NCBI RefSeq assembly: GCF_963678635.1
Contig: NC_087070.1
Span: forward strand, 14,511,840 to 14,575,839
Length of the DNA stretch: 64,000 nucleotides
Origin: Symsagittifera roscoffensis
Taxonomy: Eukaryota > Xenacoelomorpha > Acoela > Convolutidae
Direction: 5' to 3'
Both the position numbers and the translations under genes were made by a program. Below are positions 14,261 to 28,304 of this stretch, piece after piece (the stretch's first letter is position 1; every line of letters begins with the position of its first letter). A model generated the notes under the pieces. That model did not search any database, was not told the DNA's origin, and saw only the letters and a list, made by a program, of their open reading frames with translations.

Positions 14261-15719
14261 ATTGTAATTGTACCTTAAGCTACTTAGCTTAGGTCTTCAT
14301 AACCAACATGTACGTCAAATACGTCATTGTTAAAGAAACTCTCAAATGGAACAGTTTTTGTTTTGAATCAAACTTAAGATTACTTAGTTAGGAGTTTTAT
14401 CATCAACTTATATCAGATACAACACTTTTACTGAAACTGTCAGAAGGAGCAGTTTTTGTTCCGAATTTCAACTTAAGATTAATTTTCTTCATAGTCAGCA
14501 CGTACAACAAATACACAAATTTTACTAAAACTATCCGAAAGGGCAATTTCAGTATCGAATTGTAAAAATGTCTTACTACAGATTTTAATAATCAACATGT
14601 ACACCATTCAAATCCTTTTTACTGAAAGTGTCAGAAGGAGCAAATTTTGTTTCGAGTTTCAACTTAATTTTGCATAAGTTTCAGAATTAAATTGTAAATC
14701 AAATGCATAACATTTATTGAAAGTATCAGAAAGAGCAATTTTTAATTCGAACTGCAACTTAATATTACTTCTAATTTAGTTTCATTATCAACATCCACAT
14801 CAAAGTCACCATTTTTACAGAAAGTAGGAGAACGATCAGTTTTTGTTTTGAATGGTTATGTAAGACTGCACATGTTGCATAGTCAATTTGTACATCAAAT
14901 ACATTAATTTTAGTGAAAGTATCAGAAAGAGTGGTTTATATTACATATTATAACTTGAGGTTATTTTATTTAGACTTTCATAATAAAAGTTTACATCAGT
15001 TACATCGCTTTTACTGAAAGTGTCAGAAGGAGCAATTTTTCGTTGGAATTTTTAGTTGAAATTGTTTAGTTAGAGTTCATCATCAACCATTACATCAATT
15101 ACATCAATTTGACTAAAATTATCAAAAGGAGCACTATTTTTTTAGAGTCAAAACTGAAGATTCTTTAGTTTAGAGTTTCATAATCAACATGTATATCAAA
15201 TAAATCACTTTTACTGAAAATGACAGAAGGAGCAGTTTTTGTTTTGAGTTTAAACGTAAGATTGCATATTCTTACTCAAATTGTTTATCAGTGCATCAGT
15301 TTTAGTGAAAGTATCAGAAAGAGCATTTTTTTTCGAATTTCAACTTAAAATTACTTTGCTTCAAAGTCAGCACATACACCAAATACACAAATTTCACTAA
15401 AAGTATCAGAAAGGGCAGTTTAAGTTTTGAATTGTAAAATTGTCTTACAACAAATTTTCATAATCAACATGTACACCATTTAAATCCTTTTTACTGAAAG
15501 TTTCAGAAGGAGCAAATTTTGTTTCGAGTGGTAATGTAAAATTGCATAAGTTTCAGAATTAAATTGTAAATCAAATGCATAAATTTTATTGAAAGTATCA
15601 GAAGAAGCAATTTTTATTTCGAACTGTAACTTAAAAATTCTTCTAATTTAGTTTCATCATCAACATCTACGTCATAATCATCAATTTTACAGAAATTATG
15701 ATAAGGATCAGTTTTTGTT

Positions 15720-17060
15720 TTGAATTGTTATGTAAGATTGCACATGTTTCATAATCAATGTGTACATCAAATGCATCAATTTTAGTGAAAGTACTAGAAA
15801 GAGCGGTTTAAAATTCATATTATATTTTGAGGTTCATTAGTTCAGTTTCTCATGTTAAACGTTTATATCAATGCATCGCTTTTATTGAAAGTGTCAGTAG
15901 GAGCAGTTTTTCGTTGGATTTGTAAGTTGAAATTATTTAGTTAGAGTTCATCATCAACAATTACATCAAATACATCAATTTGACTAAAGTTATCAAAAGG
16001 AGCAGTATTTGTTTAGAGTCAAAAGTGAAGATTGTTTAATTAAGAGTTTCATAATCAACAGGTATATCAAACACATCACTTCTACTGAAATTGCCAGAAA
16101 GAGCAGTTTTTGTTTTGAGTTTAAACGTAAGATTGCATATTCAAATTCAACTTGTTTATCAAGTGCATCAATTTCAGTGAAAATATCAGAAAGAGCAGTT
16201 TTTGCTTTCGAATTGTAACTTCAGATTATTTGCGTCATATTCAGCACGTTCACCAAATACACAAGTTTCACTAAAACTATCAGAAAGGGCAATTGCAGTT
16301 CGAATTATAAAGTCGTCTTACTATAGAGTTTCATAATCACAATGTACACCATTTAAATCCTTTTTACTGAAAGTGTCAGAAGGAGCAATTTTTGTTACAG
16401 GTGTAACGTAAAATTGCATAAGTTTCAGAATTAAATTGTAAACCAAAAGCATAAATTTTATTGAAAGTACCAGAAAAAGCAATTTTCATTTCGAACTGTA
16501 ACCTTAAATATCTTCTAATTTATTTTCATCATCAACATCTATATCATAGTCATTAAATTTACAGAAATTATGATAAGGATCAGTTTTTGTTTTGAATTGT
16601 TATGTAAGACTGCACATGTTTCATAATCAATGTGTACATCAAATGCATCAATTTTAGTGAAAGTACTAGAAAGAGCGGTTTAAAATTCATATTATATTTT
16701 GAGGTTAATTAGTTCAGTTTCTCATGTTAAACGTTTACATCAATGCATCGCTTTTATTGAAAGTGTCAGTAGGAGCAGTTTTTCGTTGGATTTGTATGTT
16801 GAAATTATTTATTTAGAGTTCATCATCAACAATTACATGAAATACATCAATTTGACTAAAGTTATCAAAAGGAGCAGTATTTGTTTAGAATCAAAACTGA
16901 AGATTGTTTAGTTAAAAGTTTCATAATCAACAGGTATATCAAACACATCACTTTTACTGAAATTGCCAGAAAGAGCAGTTTTTGTTTTGAGTTTAAACGT
17001 AAGATTGCATATTCAAATTCAACTTGTTTATCAAGTGCATCAATTTTAGTGAAAGTATCA
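15720..17060. repeat. Higher-order duplication, ~865-bp period
   Basis: Segment about 15720-16200 is repeated at about 16580-17060. Matching landmarks are AACAGGTATATCAAACACAT at 16058 and 16930 (872 bp apart) and the run around TTTCTCATGTTAAACG at about 15855 and 16718. The copies differ by only a few percent. Confidence 0.7.
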
Positions 17061-19441
17061 GAAAGAGCGTTTATAATTTATATTATAATTATAACTTGAG
17101 GTTATTTAATTTAGATTTTCATAATAAACGCTTACATCAATAACATCGTTTTTACTGAAAGTTTCAGAGGGAGCGGTTTTTTGTTGGAATTGTAATTTGA
17201 AATTATTTAGTTAGAGTTCATCATCAACATTTACATCAAATACATCAATTTGACTGAAATTATCAAAAGGAGCAGTATTTTTTTAGAGTCAAAACTGAAG
17301 ATTGTTTAGTTTAGAGTTTCATAATCAACATGTATATCAAAAACATCACTTTCACTAAAAATGCCAGATTGTACCGTTTTTGTTTTGAGTTTAAACTTAA
17401 GATTGCACATTCATATTCAACTTGTTCATCAAGTCCATCAGTTTTAGTGAAATTATCAGAAAGAGCAAATCTCTTACCGAAAATACATCTCTTTTACCGA
17501 AAAAAAAGAGCAGTTTTTGTTTCGAACCGTATCTTAAGATTGTTTATTTAGAGTTGATAACCACATGTACATCAAATACATCAATTTTAGTGAAAGTATC
17601 GGAGGGAGCAGTTTTTTTGAAATGTAAATTAAGATTACTTAAATTTGAGTTTCATAATCAACCGAAAGCACAAACATCACTTTTACTGAAAGTGTCAGCA
17701 GGTGCAAATACATCACTGCTATCAAATACCTCACTTTTATTAAAAGTATCAGAGGAAACAAGTTTTGTTTTGAATTAAAACTAAGGATTACCTTGTTTTG
17801 AATTTCAAAATTTATTACATACATGAAACACATCACAATTACTAGTAGTATCAGAGAGAGCCTTTTTGGTTTCATAATCAGTCTGTACATCAAATGCATC
17901 ATAATCACCGAAAGTATCTAAATTATGTTTCGAGTTGTAACGTAAGAGTGCATAATTTTCATTATCTTTTTGTTTATCAAAGGCATCAAATTTATTTGAA
18001 GTATCAGAGGGAGCAGTTTTGTTTCGAATTGTAACTTAAGATTACTTAGCTAAGATTTCCAAAAACAACATGTAATCAGAAACATCTCTTTTACTGAAAG
18101 TATCAGAAGGAGCAGTTTTTGTTTTGAATTGTAACGTAAGATTGCATAAGTTTCATAATCAGCTTGTATATCAGAGGCATCAGTTTTATTGAAATTATCA
18201 CAAAGAGCGGTTTTCCATTCAAATTTTAACCTAAGGTTACTTAGTTTAGTTTCATAACCAACATGTACATCAAATAAACCATTATTTGAAAGAATCTTAA
18301 GAAACAATTTTTGTTTCGAATTGTAACTTAAGGCTACTTAATTTAGATTTTCATAACCAATATCTACAAAAAAAATGAATTATGTTTTTTGAGAGTATCA
18401 AATGGAGCAATTTTTGTTTCCGGTTGTAACGTAAGGTTGCATGTGTTTCACAATCAACTTGTACGTCAAATGCATCTTTTTCAGTATTAGTATCAGAAAG
18501 AGCGCTTTTTAGTTCAAGTTGTAACTATTGCTTGCTTGGTTTAGAAAATCATAATCACTTTTGTGGCGTAAGATTGCAAGAACTTCATAATCAACTTGTG
18601 CATCAAATGCAGCAGTTTTATTGAAAATACCAGAGGGAGCTGTTTTTGTTTCGAATTGTGACTTAAGATTACTTAGTTTGGAGTTTCATAATCATCATGT
18701 ATATCAATTACATTATTTTTATTGAAAAAGCCAGTTGGAGCAATTTTTGTTTCGAATTGTAATGTAAGAGTACATGTGTTTCACAATCAACTTATGCATC
18801 AAACGCATCAATTTCATTGAAAGTATCAGAAAGAGCACTTTTTGCTTCGAATTGTATTTAAGATTACTTAGAGTTTCGTACGGTTACCTACATAAAATTA
18901 TTCAAGATAAGTAAGTTAGGATTAATTCTTTTAGAGTTTCCTTTAATCAACATCTGCATCAAACACATCAGTTTTACTGAAACTTTCAGAAGGAGAAACT
19001 AGCGTTTCGAGCTTTAAGGTAAGATTGCTTAAGTTTCATACTCCACTCGATCAAATGCATCAGTTTCTTTGAAAGTATCAGAGGTAGCAGATTTGTTTCA
19101 ATACGAAACTTGAGATTACTTCGCTTAGAGTTTCATAACCAACTTGTACTTCAAATACATCACTTTTACTGAAAGTATCAGAAGAAGCAGTTTTTGTTTC
19201 GAATTGTAATGTAAGGTTGCTCAAGTTTCATAATCAACTTCTACATCAAGTGCATCTTCACACAAATTATACATCGAATGCATCAATTTTAGTGAAAGTG
19301 TCAGAGGGAGCAGTTTTTTTTAATTGTAACTTATGATTACTTAAATTAGAAATTCATAATCAACTGAAAGCAGATACATCACTTTTACTGACAGTTTCAG
19401 AAGGTGCAAACACATCACTACTATCAAATACATCACTTTCA

Positions 19442-20040
19442 CATCAGAAGGAGCCATTTTTTCTACGAAGGGTGGCTTAAGACTTGTTAGCTTAGATTTT
19501 TTTAGTAGATTTTTTTTGTAGATCAAATACATCTTGATTTATTAAAATTTTGTTTCGAATTGTACCTTAACAGTAATTTTTTCAAGATGTCGTAAGCGAT
19601 ATGAACATCAAAGACATCGTTTTAATGAAAGTTATAAAGAGAACGCTCCACAGAAATTCATTTTCCACATGTACAACAAACACAACATATTTACCGAAAG
19701 TATCAGAATAAAAAGTTTTTTCCAAATTGTTTTTTAAGGTTAATTATATAAAAGTTTCATCATCAACATGTAGAATAAATACAGCATTTTTTTTGAGAGT
19801 ATCAGATTGAACAATTTTTTTTTGAGTTACAAGGTAAGATTGCATAAAAATCATAATCAAATGCATCAATTTTTGTGGAAGTATCAGAGGGAGCAGTTTT
19901 TATTTTATATTGTAACTTAAGGTTTTTTGGCTAAGAGTTTCATAATTAACATGTTCATGAAATTCATAATTTTTACTGAAACTAATAGGGAAAATATTGT
20001 TTCGAGTTGAAGCTTAAGACTTCTAAGTTGTTTTGTTTAT
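19442..20040. repeat. Long-range satellite segment, copy 2
   Basis: Near-copy of 3524-4130, including the unusual TTTTTTTAGTAGATTTTTTT run and the AAGATGTCGTAAGCGATATG stretch. After 20040 it joins directly to sequence corresponding to 4661 onward, so this copy has an internal deletion, or the first copy an insertion. Confidence 0.75.
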
Positions 20041-20936
20041 AGTCAACATGTACACCAAGTACATCAGTTTCACTGAAAGTGTCAGGAGGAGCAATTATTG
20101 TTTAGAGATTTAAGTTAAGATTGCTTAAATTTCATATTCAACTTGTACATCAAATGCATCAGTTTCAATGAAAGTATCGAAGGGAGAAATTGTTTTTCGA
20201 ATTGTAACATAAGGTTGCTTAAGTTTCATAATCAACTTGTACATCGAAAGTATCAATTCTAGTGAAAGTACCAGGAGGACTTTTTTTTAATTGTAATTGT
20301 AACTTAAAGTTACTTAGCTTAGGGCTTCATAATTATCAGGTGCGTCAGATACGTCATTTTTAATGAAACTCCCTAAAGGAGCAGTTTTTGTTTTGAGTCA
20401 ATACTTAAGATTATTTAGTTAAGAGTTTCATCATCAACATGTACTGAAAATGTTAGAAGGAGAAACTTTTGTTTCGACTTTTAAGATAAGGTTGCTTAAG
20501 TTTGACAATCCACTTGTACATCAAATGCATCAGTTTTGAGTGTCATAGTCAATATAAACATCAAAGACATGACTTTTACTGAAAGTGTCAGAAGGAGCAG
20601 TTTTCGTTTCGATTGCATGAGTTTCATAATCAACTTGTGCATCAAATGCATCAATTTACTGAAATTATCAGAGAGAGCAGTTTTTGTTTGGAAGTGTAAT
20701 TTACGATTACTTACTTAAGATTACTTGGAATAAGTATGTTAAGATTACGTACTTCAGAGTTTCATAATCAACGTGTGCATCAAACACCTTTCATTATTGA
20801 AAGTATCAGAGGGAGCAATTTTTTTTTTCAAATTGAAATTTAAGATCAAGTATATTAGAGTTTCATTTTCAACATGTACATCAAATACATCAATTTCACT
20901 AAAAGTGTCAGGAGGAGCAATTTTTGTTTTGAGGTT

Positions 20937-23683
20937 TAAGTTAAGATTTTTTAAATTTCATATTCAACTTGTACATCAAATGCATCAGTTTCAATGAAAA
21001 TATCAGAGGGAGCAATTTTTTATTCAAATTGTGACATAAAGTTGCTTAAATTTCATAATCAATTTGTACATCGAAAGAATCAATTCTAGTGATAGTACCA
21101 GGAGGACCTTTTTAAAATTGTAATTGATACTTAAAGCTACTTAGCTTAGGCTTCTTAATCAACATGTACGTCAAATACGTCATTTTTCAAAAAACTCTCA
21201 AAAGAAGCTGTTTTTGTTTTGAATCAAAATTTAAGATTATTTAGTTAAGAGCTTCATCATCAACATGTACTGAAAGTGTTAGAAGGAGAACCATTTGTTT
21301 CGAGTTTTAAGGTAATTTGCTTAAGTTTGATACTCCACTTGTACATCAAATGCAGCAGTTTCGAGTGTCATAGTCAACATAAACATCAAAGACATCAATT
21401 TTAGTCAAAGTGTCAGAAGGAGCAGTTTTCTTTTCGAATGGTAACGCAAGATTGCATGAGTTTCATAATCAACTTGTGCATCAAATGCATTAATTTTACT
21501 AAAATGATCAGAGAGAGCAGTTTTTGTTTGGAAGTGTAATTTAGGATTACTTAGAGTTTTTCACGATTACTTACTTAAGATTACTTGTGATAAGTACGTT
21601 AAGATTAAGTACTTCAGAGTTTCATAATCAACGTGTGCATCAAACATCTTTCGTTATTAAAAGTATCAGAGGGAGCAATTTTTCATTAAAATTGAAATTT
21701 AAGATCAATTATATTAGAGTTTCATTTTCAACATGTACATCAAATACATCAGTTTCACTAAAAGTGTCAGGAGGAGCTATTTTGTTTAGAGATTTAAGTT
21801 AAGATTGCTTAAATTTCATATTCAACTTGTACATCAAATGCATCAGTTTCAATGAAAGTATCTAAAGGAGCAATTTTATTCGAATTGTAACATAAGGTTG
21901 TTAAGTTTCATAATCAATTTGTACATCGAAAGAATCAATTCTAGTGAAAGTACCAGGAGGACTTTTTTTAAATTGTAATTGTTACTTGAAGTCACTTAGT
22001 TTAGACTTCATAATCAAAATGTACTTCAAATAGGTCATTTTCAAAGAAGTTCTCAAAAAAGCAGTTTTTGTTTTGAATCAAAACTTAAGATTATTTATTT
22101 AAGACTTTCATCATCAACATGAACTGAAAGTAATAGAAGGAAGAATTTTTGTTTCGAGTTTTAAGGTAAGGTTACCCAAGTTTGATATTCCACTTGTACA
22201 TCAATTGCATCAGTTTCGAGTGTCATAGTCAACATATACATCAAAGACATCACTTTTACTGGAAGTGTCAGAAGGAGCAGTTTTTGTTTCGAATGGTAAC
22301 GCAAGAATGCATAAGTTTCATAACCAATTTATGCATCAAATGCATCATTTTTACTGAAACTATCGGAGAGAGCAGTTTTGTTTGGAAGTTCAATTTCAGA
22401 TTACTTAGAGTATCAGATACAACACTTCTACTGAAACTGTCAGAGGGAGCAGTTTTTGTTTCGAACTTCAATTTCAGATTACTTTACTTCATAATCAACA
22501 CGTACACCAAATACACAAATTTCACTGAAACTATCAGAAAGGGAAACTTCAGTTTCGGATTGTAAAGATGACTTACTATAGGTTTTCATAATCATCATGT
22601 ACACCATTTAAATCCTTTTTAGTGAAAATGTCAGAAGGAGCAAATATTGTTTCGAATGGCATTGTAAATTTGCATAAATTTCAGAATTAAATTGTAAACC
22701 AAATGCATAAATGTTATTGAAAGTATCAGAAGGAGCGATTTTCTTTCGAACTGTAACTTAAGATTACTTCTTAGTTAGTTTCTTCATCAACATCTACATC
22801 AAAGTCATCGATTTTACAGAAAGTAGGAGAACGATCAGTTTTTGTTTTGAATTGTTATGTAAGACTGCATATGTTTCATAGTAAATTTGTACATCAAATG
22901 CATCAACTTTAGTGAAAGTATCAGAACGAGCTGTTGTTAATTCATATTATAACTTGAGGTTATTTAAAAAAGTTTTGCATGACAAACGCCAGCATCAATT
23001 ACATCGCTTTTACTGAAAGTGTCCGAAGGAGCAGTTTTTCAATGGAATTATATGTTGAAATTTTTTAGTTAGAGTTCATCGTCAACAATTACATCAAATA
23101 CATCAATTTGACTAAAATTATCGAAAGGAGCAGTATTTGTTTAGAGTCAAAATTGAAGATTGTTTAGTTTAGAGTTCCATAATCAACATGTATATCAAAT
23201 ACATCACTTTTACTAAAAATGCCAGAAGGAACAGTTTTCTTTTGAGTTTAAACGTAAGATTGCATATTCGTATTCAACTTGTTTATCAAGTGCATCAGTT
23301 TTAGTGAAATTATCAGAAAGAGCAGTTTTGTTTCGAATTGTAACTTAAGATTACTTTTTTCTGAGTTTCATAATCAACATGTACGTCAAATACATCTTTT
23401 TTACCAAAAAAAGAGCAATTTTTGTTTCAAACTGTATCTTAAGAGTGTTTATTTAGAGTTGATAATCACATGTTCATCAATTACATCAATTTTAGTGAAA
23501 GTATCAGATGGAGAATTTTTTTTTGAATTGTAACTTGAGATTACTTAAATTAGAGTTTCATAATCAACCAAAAGCAAATACATAAATTTTACTGAAAGTG
23601 TCAGAAGGTGCAAACACATCACTACTATCGAATACATCCCTTTTGCTGAAAGTTTCAGGAGGAGCAGTTTTTGTATAGAGATT
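20937..23683. repeat. 2,747-bp satellite segmental duplication, unit 1
   Basis: The sequence from 20937 is repeated from 23684 with a constant offset of 2747 bp. For example the open stretches 21587-21802 and 24334-24549 are identical in translation, and 22182-22565 matches 24929-25312 with few changes. The first ~1.4 kb looks essentially identical and the rest slightly diverged. It contains no gene. Confidence 0.85.
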
Positions 23684-26365
23684 TAAGTTAAGATTTTTTA
23701 AATTTCATATTCAACTTGTACATCAAATGCATCAGTTTCAATGAAAATATCAGAGGGAGCAATTTTTTATTCAAATTGTGACATAAAGTTGCTTAAATTT
23801 CATAATCAATTTGTACATCGAAAGAATCAATTCTAGTGATAGTACCAGGAGGACCTTTTTAAAATTGTAATTGATACTTAAAGCTACTTAGCTTAGGCTT
23901 CTTAATCAACATGTACGTCAAATACGTCATTTTTCAAAAAACTCTCAAAAGAAGCTGTTTTTGTTTTGAATCAAAATTTAAGATTATTTAGTTAAGAGCT
24001 TCATCATCAACATGTACTGAAAGTGTTAGAAGGAGAACCATTTGTTTCGAGTTTTAAGGTAATTTGCTTAAGTTTGATACTCCACTTGTACATCAAATGC
24101 AGCAGTTTCGAGTGTCATAGTCAACATAAACATCAAAGACATCAATTTTAGTCAAAGTGTCAGAAGGAGCAGTTTTCTTTTCGAATGGTAACGCAAGATT
24201 GCATGAGTTTCATAATCAACTTGTGCATCAAATGCATTAATTTTACTAAAATGATCAGAGAGAGCAGTTTTTGTTTGGAAGTGTAATTTAGGATTACTTA
24301 GAGTTTTTCACGATTACTTACTTAAGATTACTTGTGATAAGTACGTTAAGATTAAGTACTTCAGAGTTTCATAATCAACGTGTGCATCAAACATCTTTCG
24401 TTATTAAAAGTATCAGAGGGAGCAATTTTTCATTAAAATTGAAATTTAAGATCAATTATATTAGAGTTTCATTTTCAACATGTACATCAAATACATCAGT
24501 TTCACTAAAAGTGTCAGGAGGAGCTATTTTGTTTAGAGATTTAAGTTAAGATTGCTTAAATTTCATATTCAACTTGTACATCAAATGCATCAGTTTCAAT
24601 GAAAGTATCTAAAGGAGCAATTTTATTCGAATTGTAACATAAGGTTGTTAAGTTTCATAATCAATTTGTACATCGAAAGAATCAATTCTAGTGAAAGTAC
24701 CAGGAGGACTTTTTTTAAATTGTAATTGTTACTTGAAGTCACTTAGTTTAGACTTCATAATCAAAATGTACTTCAAATAGGTCATTTTCAAAGAAGTTCT
24801 CAAAAAAGCAGTTTTTGTTTTGAATCAAAACTTAAGATTATTTATTTAAGACTTTCATCATCAACATGAACTGAAAGTAATAGAAGGAAGAATTTTTGTT
24901 TCGAGTTTTAAGGTAAGGTTACCCAAGTTTGATATTCCACTTGTACATCAATTGCATCAGTTTCGAGTGTCATAGTCAACATATACATCAAAGACATCAC
25001 TTTTACTGGAAGTGTCAGAAGGAGCAGTTTTTGTTTCGAATGGTAACGCAAGAATGCATAAGTTTCATAACCAATTTATGCATCAAATACATCATTTTTA
25101 CTGAAATTATCGGAGAGAGCAGTTTTGTTTGGAAGTCTAATTTAAGATTACTTAGAGTATCAGATACAACACTTCAACTGAAACTGTCAGAAGGAGCAGT
25201 TTTTGTTTCGAACTTCAATTTCAGATTACTTTACTTCATAATCAACACGTACACCAAATACACAAATTTCACTGAAACTATCAGAAAGGGAAACTTCAGT
25301 TTCGGATTGTAAAGATGTCTTACTATAGGTTTTCCAAAGCATCATGTACACCATTTAAATCCTTTTTAGTGAAAGTGTCAGAAGGAGCAAATATTGTTTC
25401 GAGTGGTAACGTAAAATTGCATAAATTTCAGAATTAAATTGTAAACCAAATGCATTAATGTTATTGAAAGTATCAGAAGGAGCGATTTTTTTTTCGAACT
25501 GTAACTTAAGATTACTTCTAAGTTAGTTTCATCATCAACATCTACATCAAAGTCATCATTTTTACAGAAAGTAGCAGAACGATCAGTTTTTGTTTTGAAT
25601 TGTTATGTAAGACTGCATATATTTCATAGTCAATTTGTACATCAAATGCATCAACTTCAGTGAAATTATCAGAACGAGCTGTTTTTAATTCATATCATAA
25701 CTTGAGGTTATTTAAAAAAGATTTGCATGACAAACGCCAACATCAATTACATCGCTTTTACTGAAAGTGTCCGAAGGAGCAGTTTTTCATTGGAAGTATA
25801 TGTTGAAATTTTTTAGTTAGAGCTCATCGTCAACAAGTACATCAATTATATCAATTTGACTAAAATTATCGAAAGGAGCAGTATTTGTTTAGAGTCAAAA
25901 TTGAAGATTGTTTAGTTTAGAGTTCCATAATCAACATGTAGGTCAAATACATCTCTTTTACCAGAAAAAGAGCAATTTTTGTTTCAAACTGTATCTTAAG
26001 ATTGTTTATTTAGAGTTGAAAATCACATGTTCATCAATTACATCAATTTTAGTGAAAGTATCAGACGGAGCATTTTTTTTTTTGAATTGTAACTTGAGAT
26101 TACTTAAATTAGAGTTTCATAATCAACCAAAAGCAAATACATCACTTTTACTGAAAAATTCAGAAAGTGCAAACACATCACTACTATCAAATACATCACT
26201 TTCACTGAAAGTGTTAGGTGCAAAAACATCACTACTATCAAATACATCACTTTTACTGAAAGTTTCAGGAGGAGCAGTTTTTGTTTAGAGGTTTAAGGTA
26301 AGATTGCCTAAATTTCATATTCAACTTGCACATCAAATGCATCAGTTTCAATCAAAGTATCAGAG
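23684..26365. repeat. 2,747-bp satellite segmental duplication, unit 2
   Basis: Second unit of the tandem duplication starting at 20937. It stays collinear to about 25925, then diverges, and is truncated at 26365 by the non-satellite insert. The short repeat of CATCACTACTATC near 26176-26250 is an extra local expansion also seen at 29397-29465. Confidence 0.8.
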
Positions 26366-28304
26366 GGAGAGAAACGTGACGTTGTGCCTCCACAACAGCT
26401 TCTGCCGGAACAGAGAATCTAACTTTGATCCCCTACCTTGTTGTAAACAAAGAGTAGAAGAGCAGAAGTGTTGGAGGACTGCTTCCAACAGCGTCAGGGT
26501 AGCCACCGGCGTGTTGCAAGACACAAAAACTGAAAGTGCAGAGTCAATGTCGCAGGAGGAGGAGATGGAACATTGACAAATGGCCAAAGAACGAGATGCA
26601 AAAAGAAAGAAATTAGAAGAATTTAGAAGTATTGGAACTTCTAAACGACGAAAAAAGAAGAAACAAAGAATTGACGAAAGAAAAGAAGTCAAAACTCAGA
26701 ATTGTTTTGTATAGGACAAAAACTCAAATGAGAAACGAAGCAACCAAGTAAATGAAACTGAAAGAAAACATTTAGTTGAGTTTTGAACGTTAAAGATTTT
26801 GCTGCATTTATAAATTTGCATTTTAATTTTAGTTAGTGGCTTTAGAGACACTTACTATTTATTTAGAAAGGCTTGAGTGAAAAGTATATTTAAATATTCC
26901 AACCTGCATGATTGTTTTTAATCAACTAGGACGACTGATCACTCTGTGGTGACATGAAAGACTTGGGTAATCTCTTTAAGAGGGAGATTATGTCATTGTT
27001 CTTTCTAACCACAGAGTTCCTTAGTTTTAATATTCAGGAACAATAACAACTAAATTTCCGAAGGGAAGAAGCATAGTAGGATAATTTTAGCTTGTTGGTT
27101 GGCAGGACTGTCCTGCAAACTAACACCTTTTAAAACCTAGGAGAAAAAGTTTTAAATCAGGGCATTGATTTTGGAAGTCAGAAAAAATTTTTCATTTTAG
27201 GTCATATCCTCGAAAGTGCAGATTAGTGAAAGAATTTGGAATGCTATAGTAATGTGATATGATGCCATTTATATTCTGCAGTGAGTCAAAATGGCGTGGA
27301 TAAAAGTGATTTCGTGCATTTTGTAAATTCTGTTTGATGGCACTGTACCATTTTTACGAAGACTACGAGATTCAATGGGGACATTGACCGGGCTGTCCGG
27401 GGAGTATGTGATATTCGATCAGAATTGACAAAAGTGCAATTTCTAATTGGTGGCCGCTGACCCTGAGAATTGGCAGTTTTAGTAGGTTAGCGACGTTATT
27501 TGAACGATTAGCTAAACTGTGAAGGTCAGGATATTCTGTTATTTTAAATTTTTTAAATTTCGAATGATGACGTCATATTTACGAGAAACGACGAAATCGC
27601 CATTTTTAGAAGAAAATCAGAAAGAAAACACAACAACAGCGATAGAAACAACGACGAGAAATAGAAAATACGACAGAGTATTAGCAGAGACCGCTCCGAG
27701 TTTCAATGATTGTGTCGATACAATCGTTACAAAGCCATTCACGCCAACGGTGAAGGGTAATGGAACCCTGAATTCAGCCTTCCGGAGAGGAAATAAGAGT
27801 GTTTTTTCCCCGGATTCAAGAATCCGGAGGGGTCTTGAGACCTGAACTCGAACTGATAAAAACAAACTTTTAGCTTCCTGTTCATGCCCTGAATTGAAAT
27901 TAATTAACATCTAGATTCATTTTCTGATAATGAGAAGCTAGGAATTGAGGTAGAGGGTTGATCCATTTTCGATGGAGATGATGACTTTTATCTACTGAAC
28001 AAAAACAATAGTAATATAATAAGTAGTAGTTGCTCTGATTTTAGGAGTGACCTCGTGGTCTGGGAATACTGAGACCCAGCCATGAGCTCACTAATTTTGC
28101 ATGTAATTAAGTTAATTTGAGTGTTCTGGTCGAAGCCGGACAACAGTAGCGTTTTTGTCGACCCGATCTCAGAGAGACCACCAAATGAACTGGCTTTGGT
28201 AGAGACGGTGAAAAGCATGTAGAGCTTTGTTTAGACGCTGGCCAGTCGTTTTCTAGCTTAGCTTTGTTTTCCATCGATATTTACTTCCGAGCGAATGTTA
28301 CAAA
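26366..28304. mobile_element. Non-satellite insert, probable LTR-retroelement fragment
   Basis: A 1.9-kb block of ordinary base composition interrupts satellite A; the satellite resumes at 28305 with ACAAATTTCACTAACACTAT. On the plus strand a charged open frame (26370-26576, one TGA, then open to about 26714, rich in Lys/Arg/Glu) could be the C-terminus of a retroelement polyprotein. Farther on, AAGAGGGAGATTA directly precedes TGTCATTG at 26992, which looks like a polypurine tract followed by an LTR start. No second LTR, target duplication or reverse transcriptase is visible, so class and completeness are unknown. Confidence 0.4.
27558..27845 (+). other. Unassigned ORF inside the insert
   Basis: An open frame of about 93 codons counted from the Met-Met at about 27564, rich in Thr, Glu and Arg, lying after the putative LTR of the insert. 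Its place would suit the N-terminus of a retroelement gag, but no capsid or zinc-knuckle motif is visible and the frame stops at 27843-27845. An antisense ORF covers the same bases. I do not recognise the product, and it may not be coding. Confidence 0.25.

Larger units (their letters stand above)
3216..26365. repeat. Satellite A, main array (~23 kb)
   Basis: More than 200 tandem copies of a diverged AT-rich monomer of about 95-101 bp. Two flavours tend to alternate. One has CAACATGTACATCAAATACA followed by CACTTTTACTGAAAGTGTCA. The other has CAACTTGTACATCAAATGCA followed by CAATTTTAGTGAAAGTATCA. The most constant part is TCAGAAGGAGCAGTTTTTGT. Monomers are grouped into higher-order units listed separately. 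All short ORFs in this span, on either strand, are monomer translations with stops recurring at TTAAGATTACTTAG; none looks like a gene. No promoter or RNA gene was seen. Confidence 0.93.

Noticed and set aside
830-26365. Dozens of 60-130-codon ORFs in satellite A, on both strands
   Set aside because: All are translations of the 101-bp monomer in rotating frames, share the same peptide words, and end at the recurring TTAAGATTACTTAG stops. No start, splice or codon-use signal supports expression.
3216-26365. A CRISPR array
   Set aside because: Regular spacing is present, but the repeated part is the whole ~100-bp unit with gradual divergence, with no short constant repeats separated by unique spacers, and the DNA is eukaryotic.
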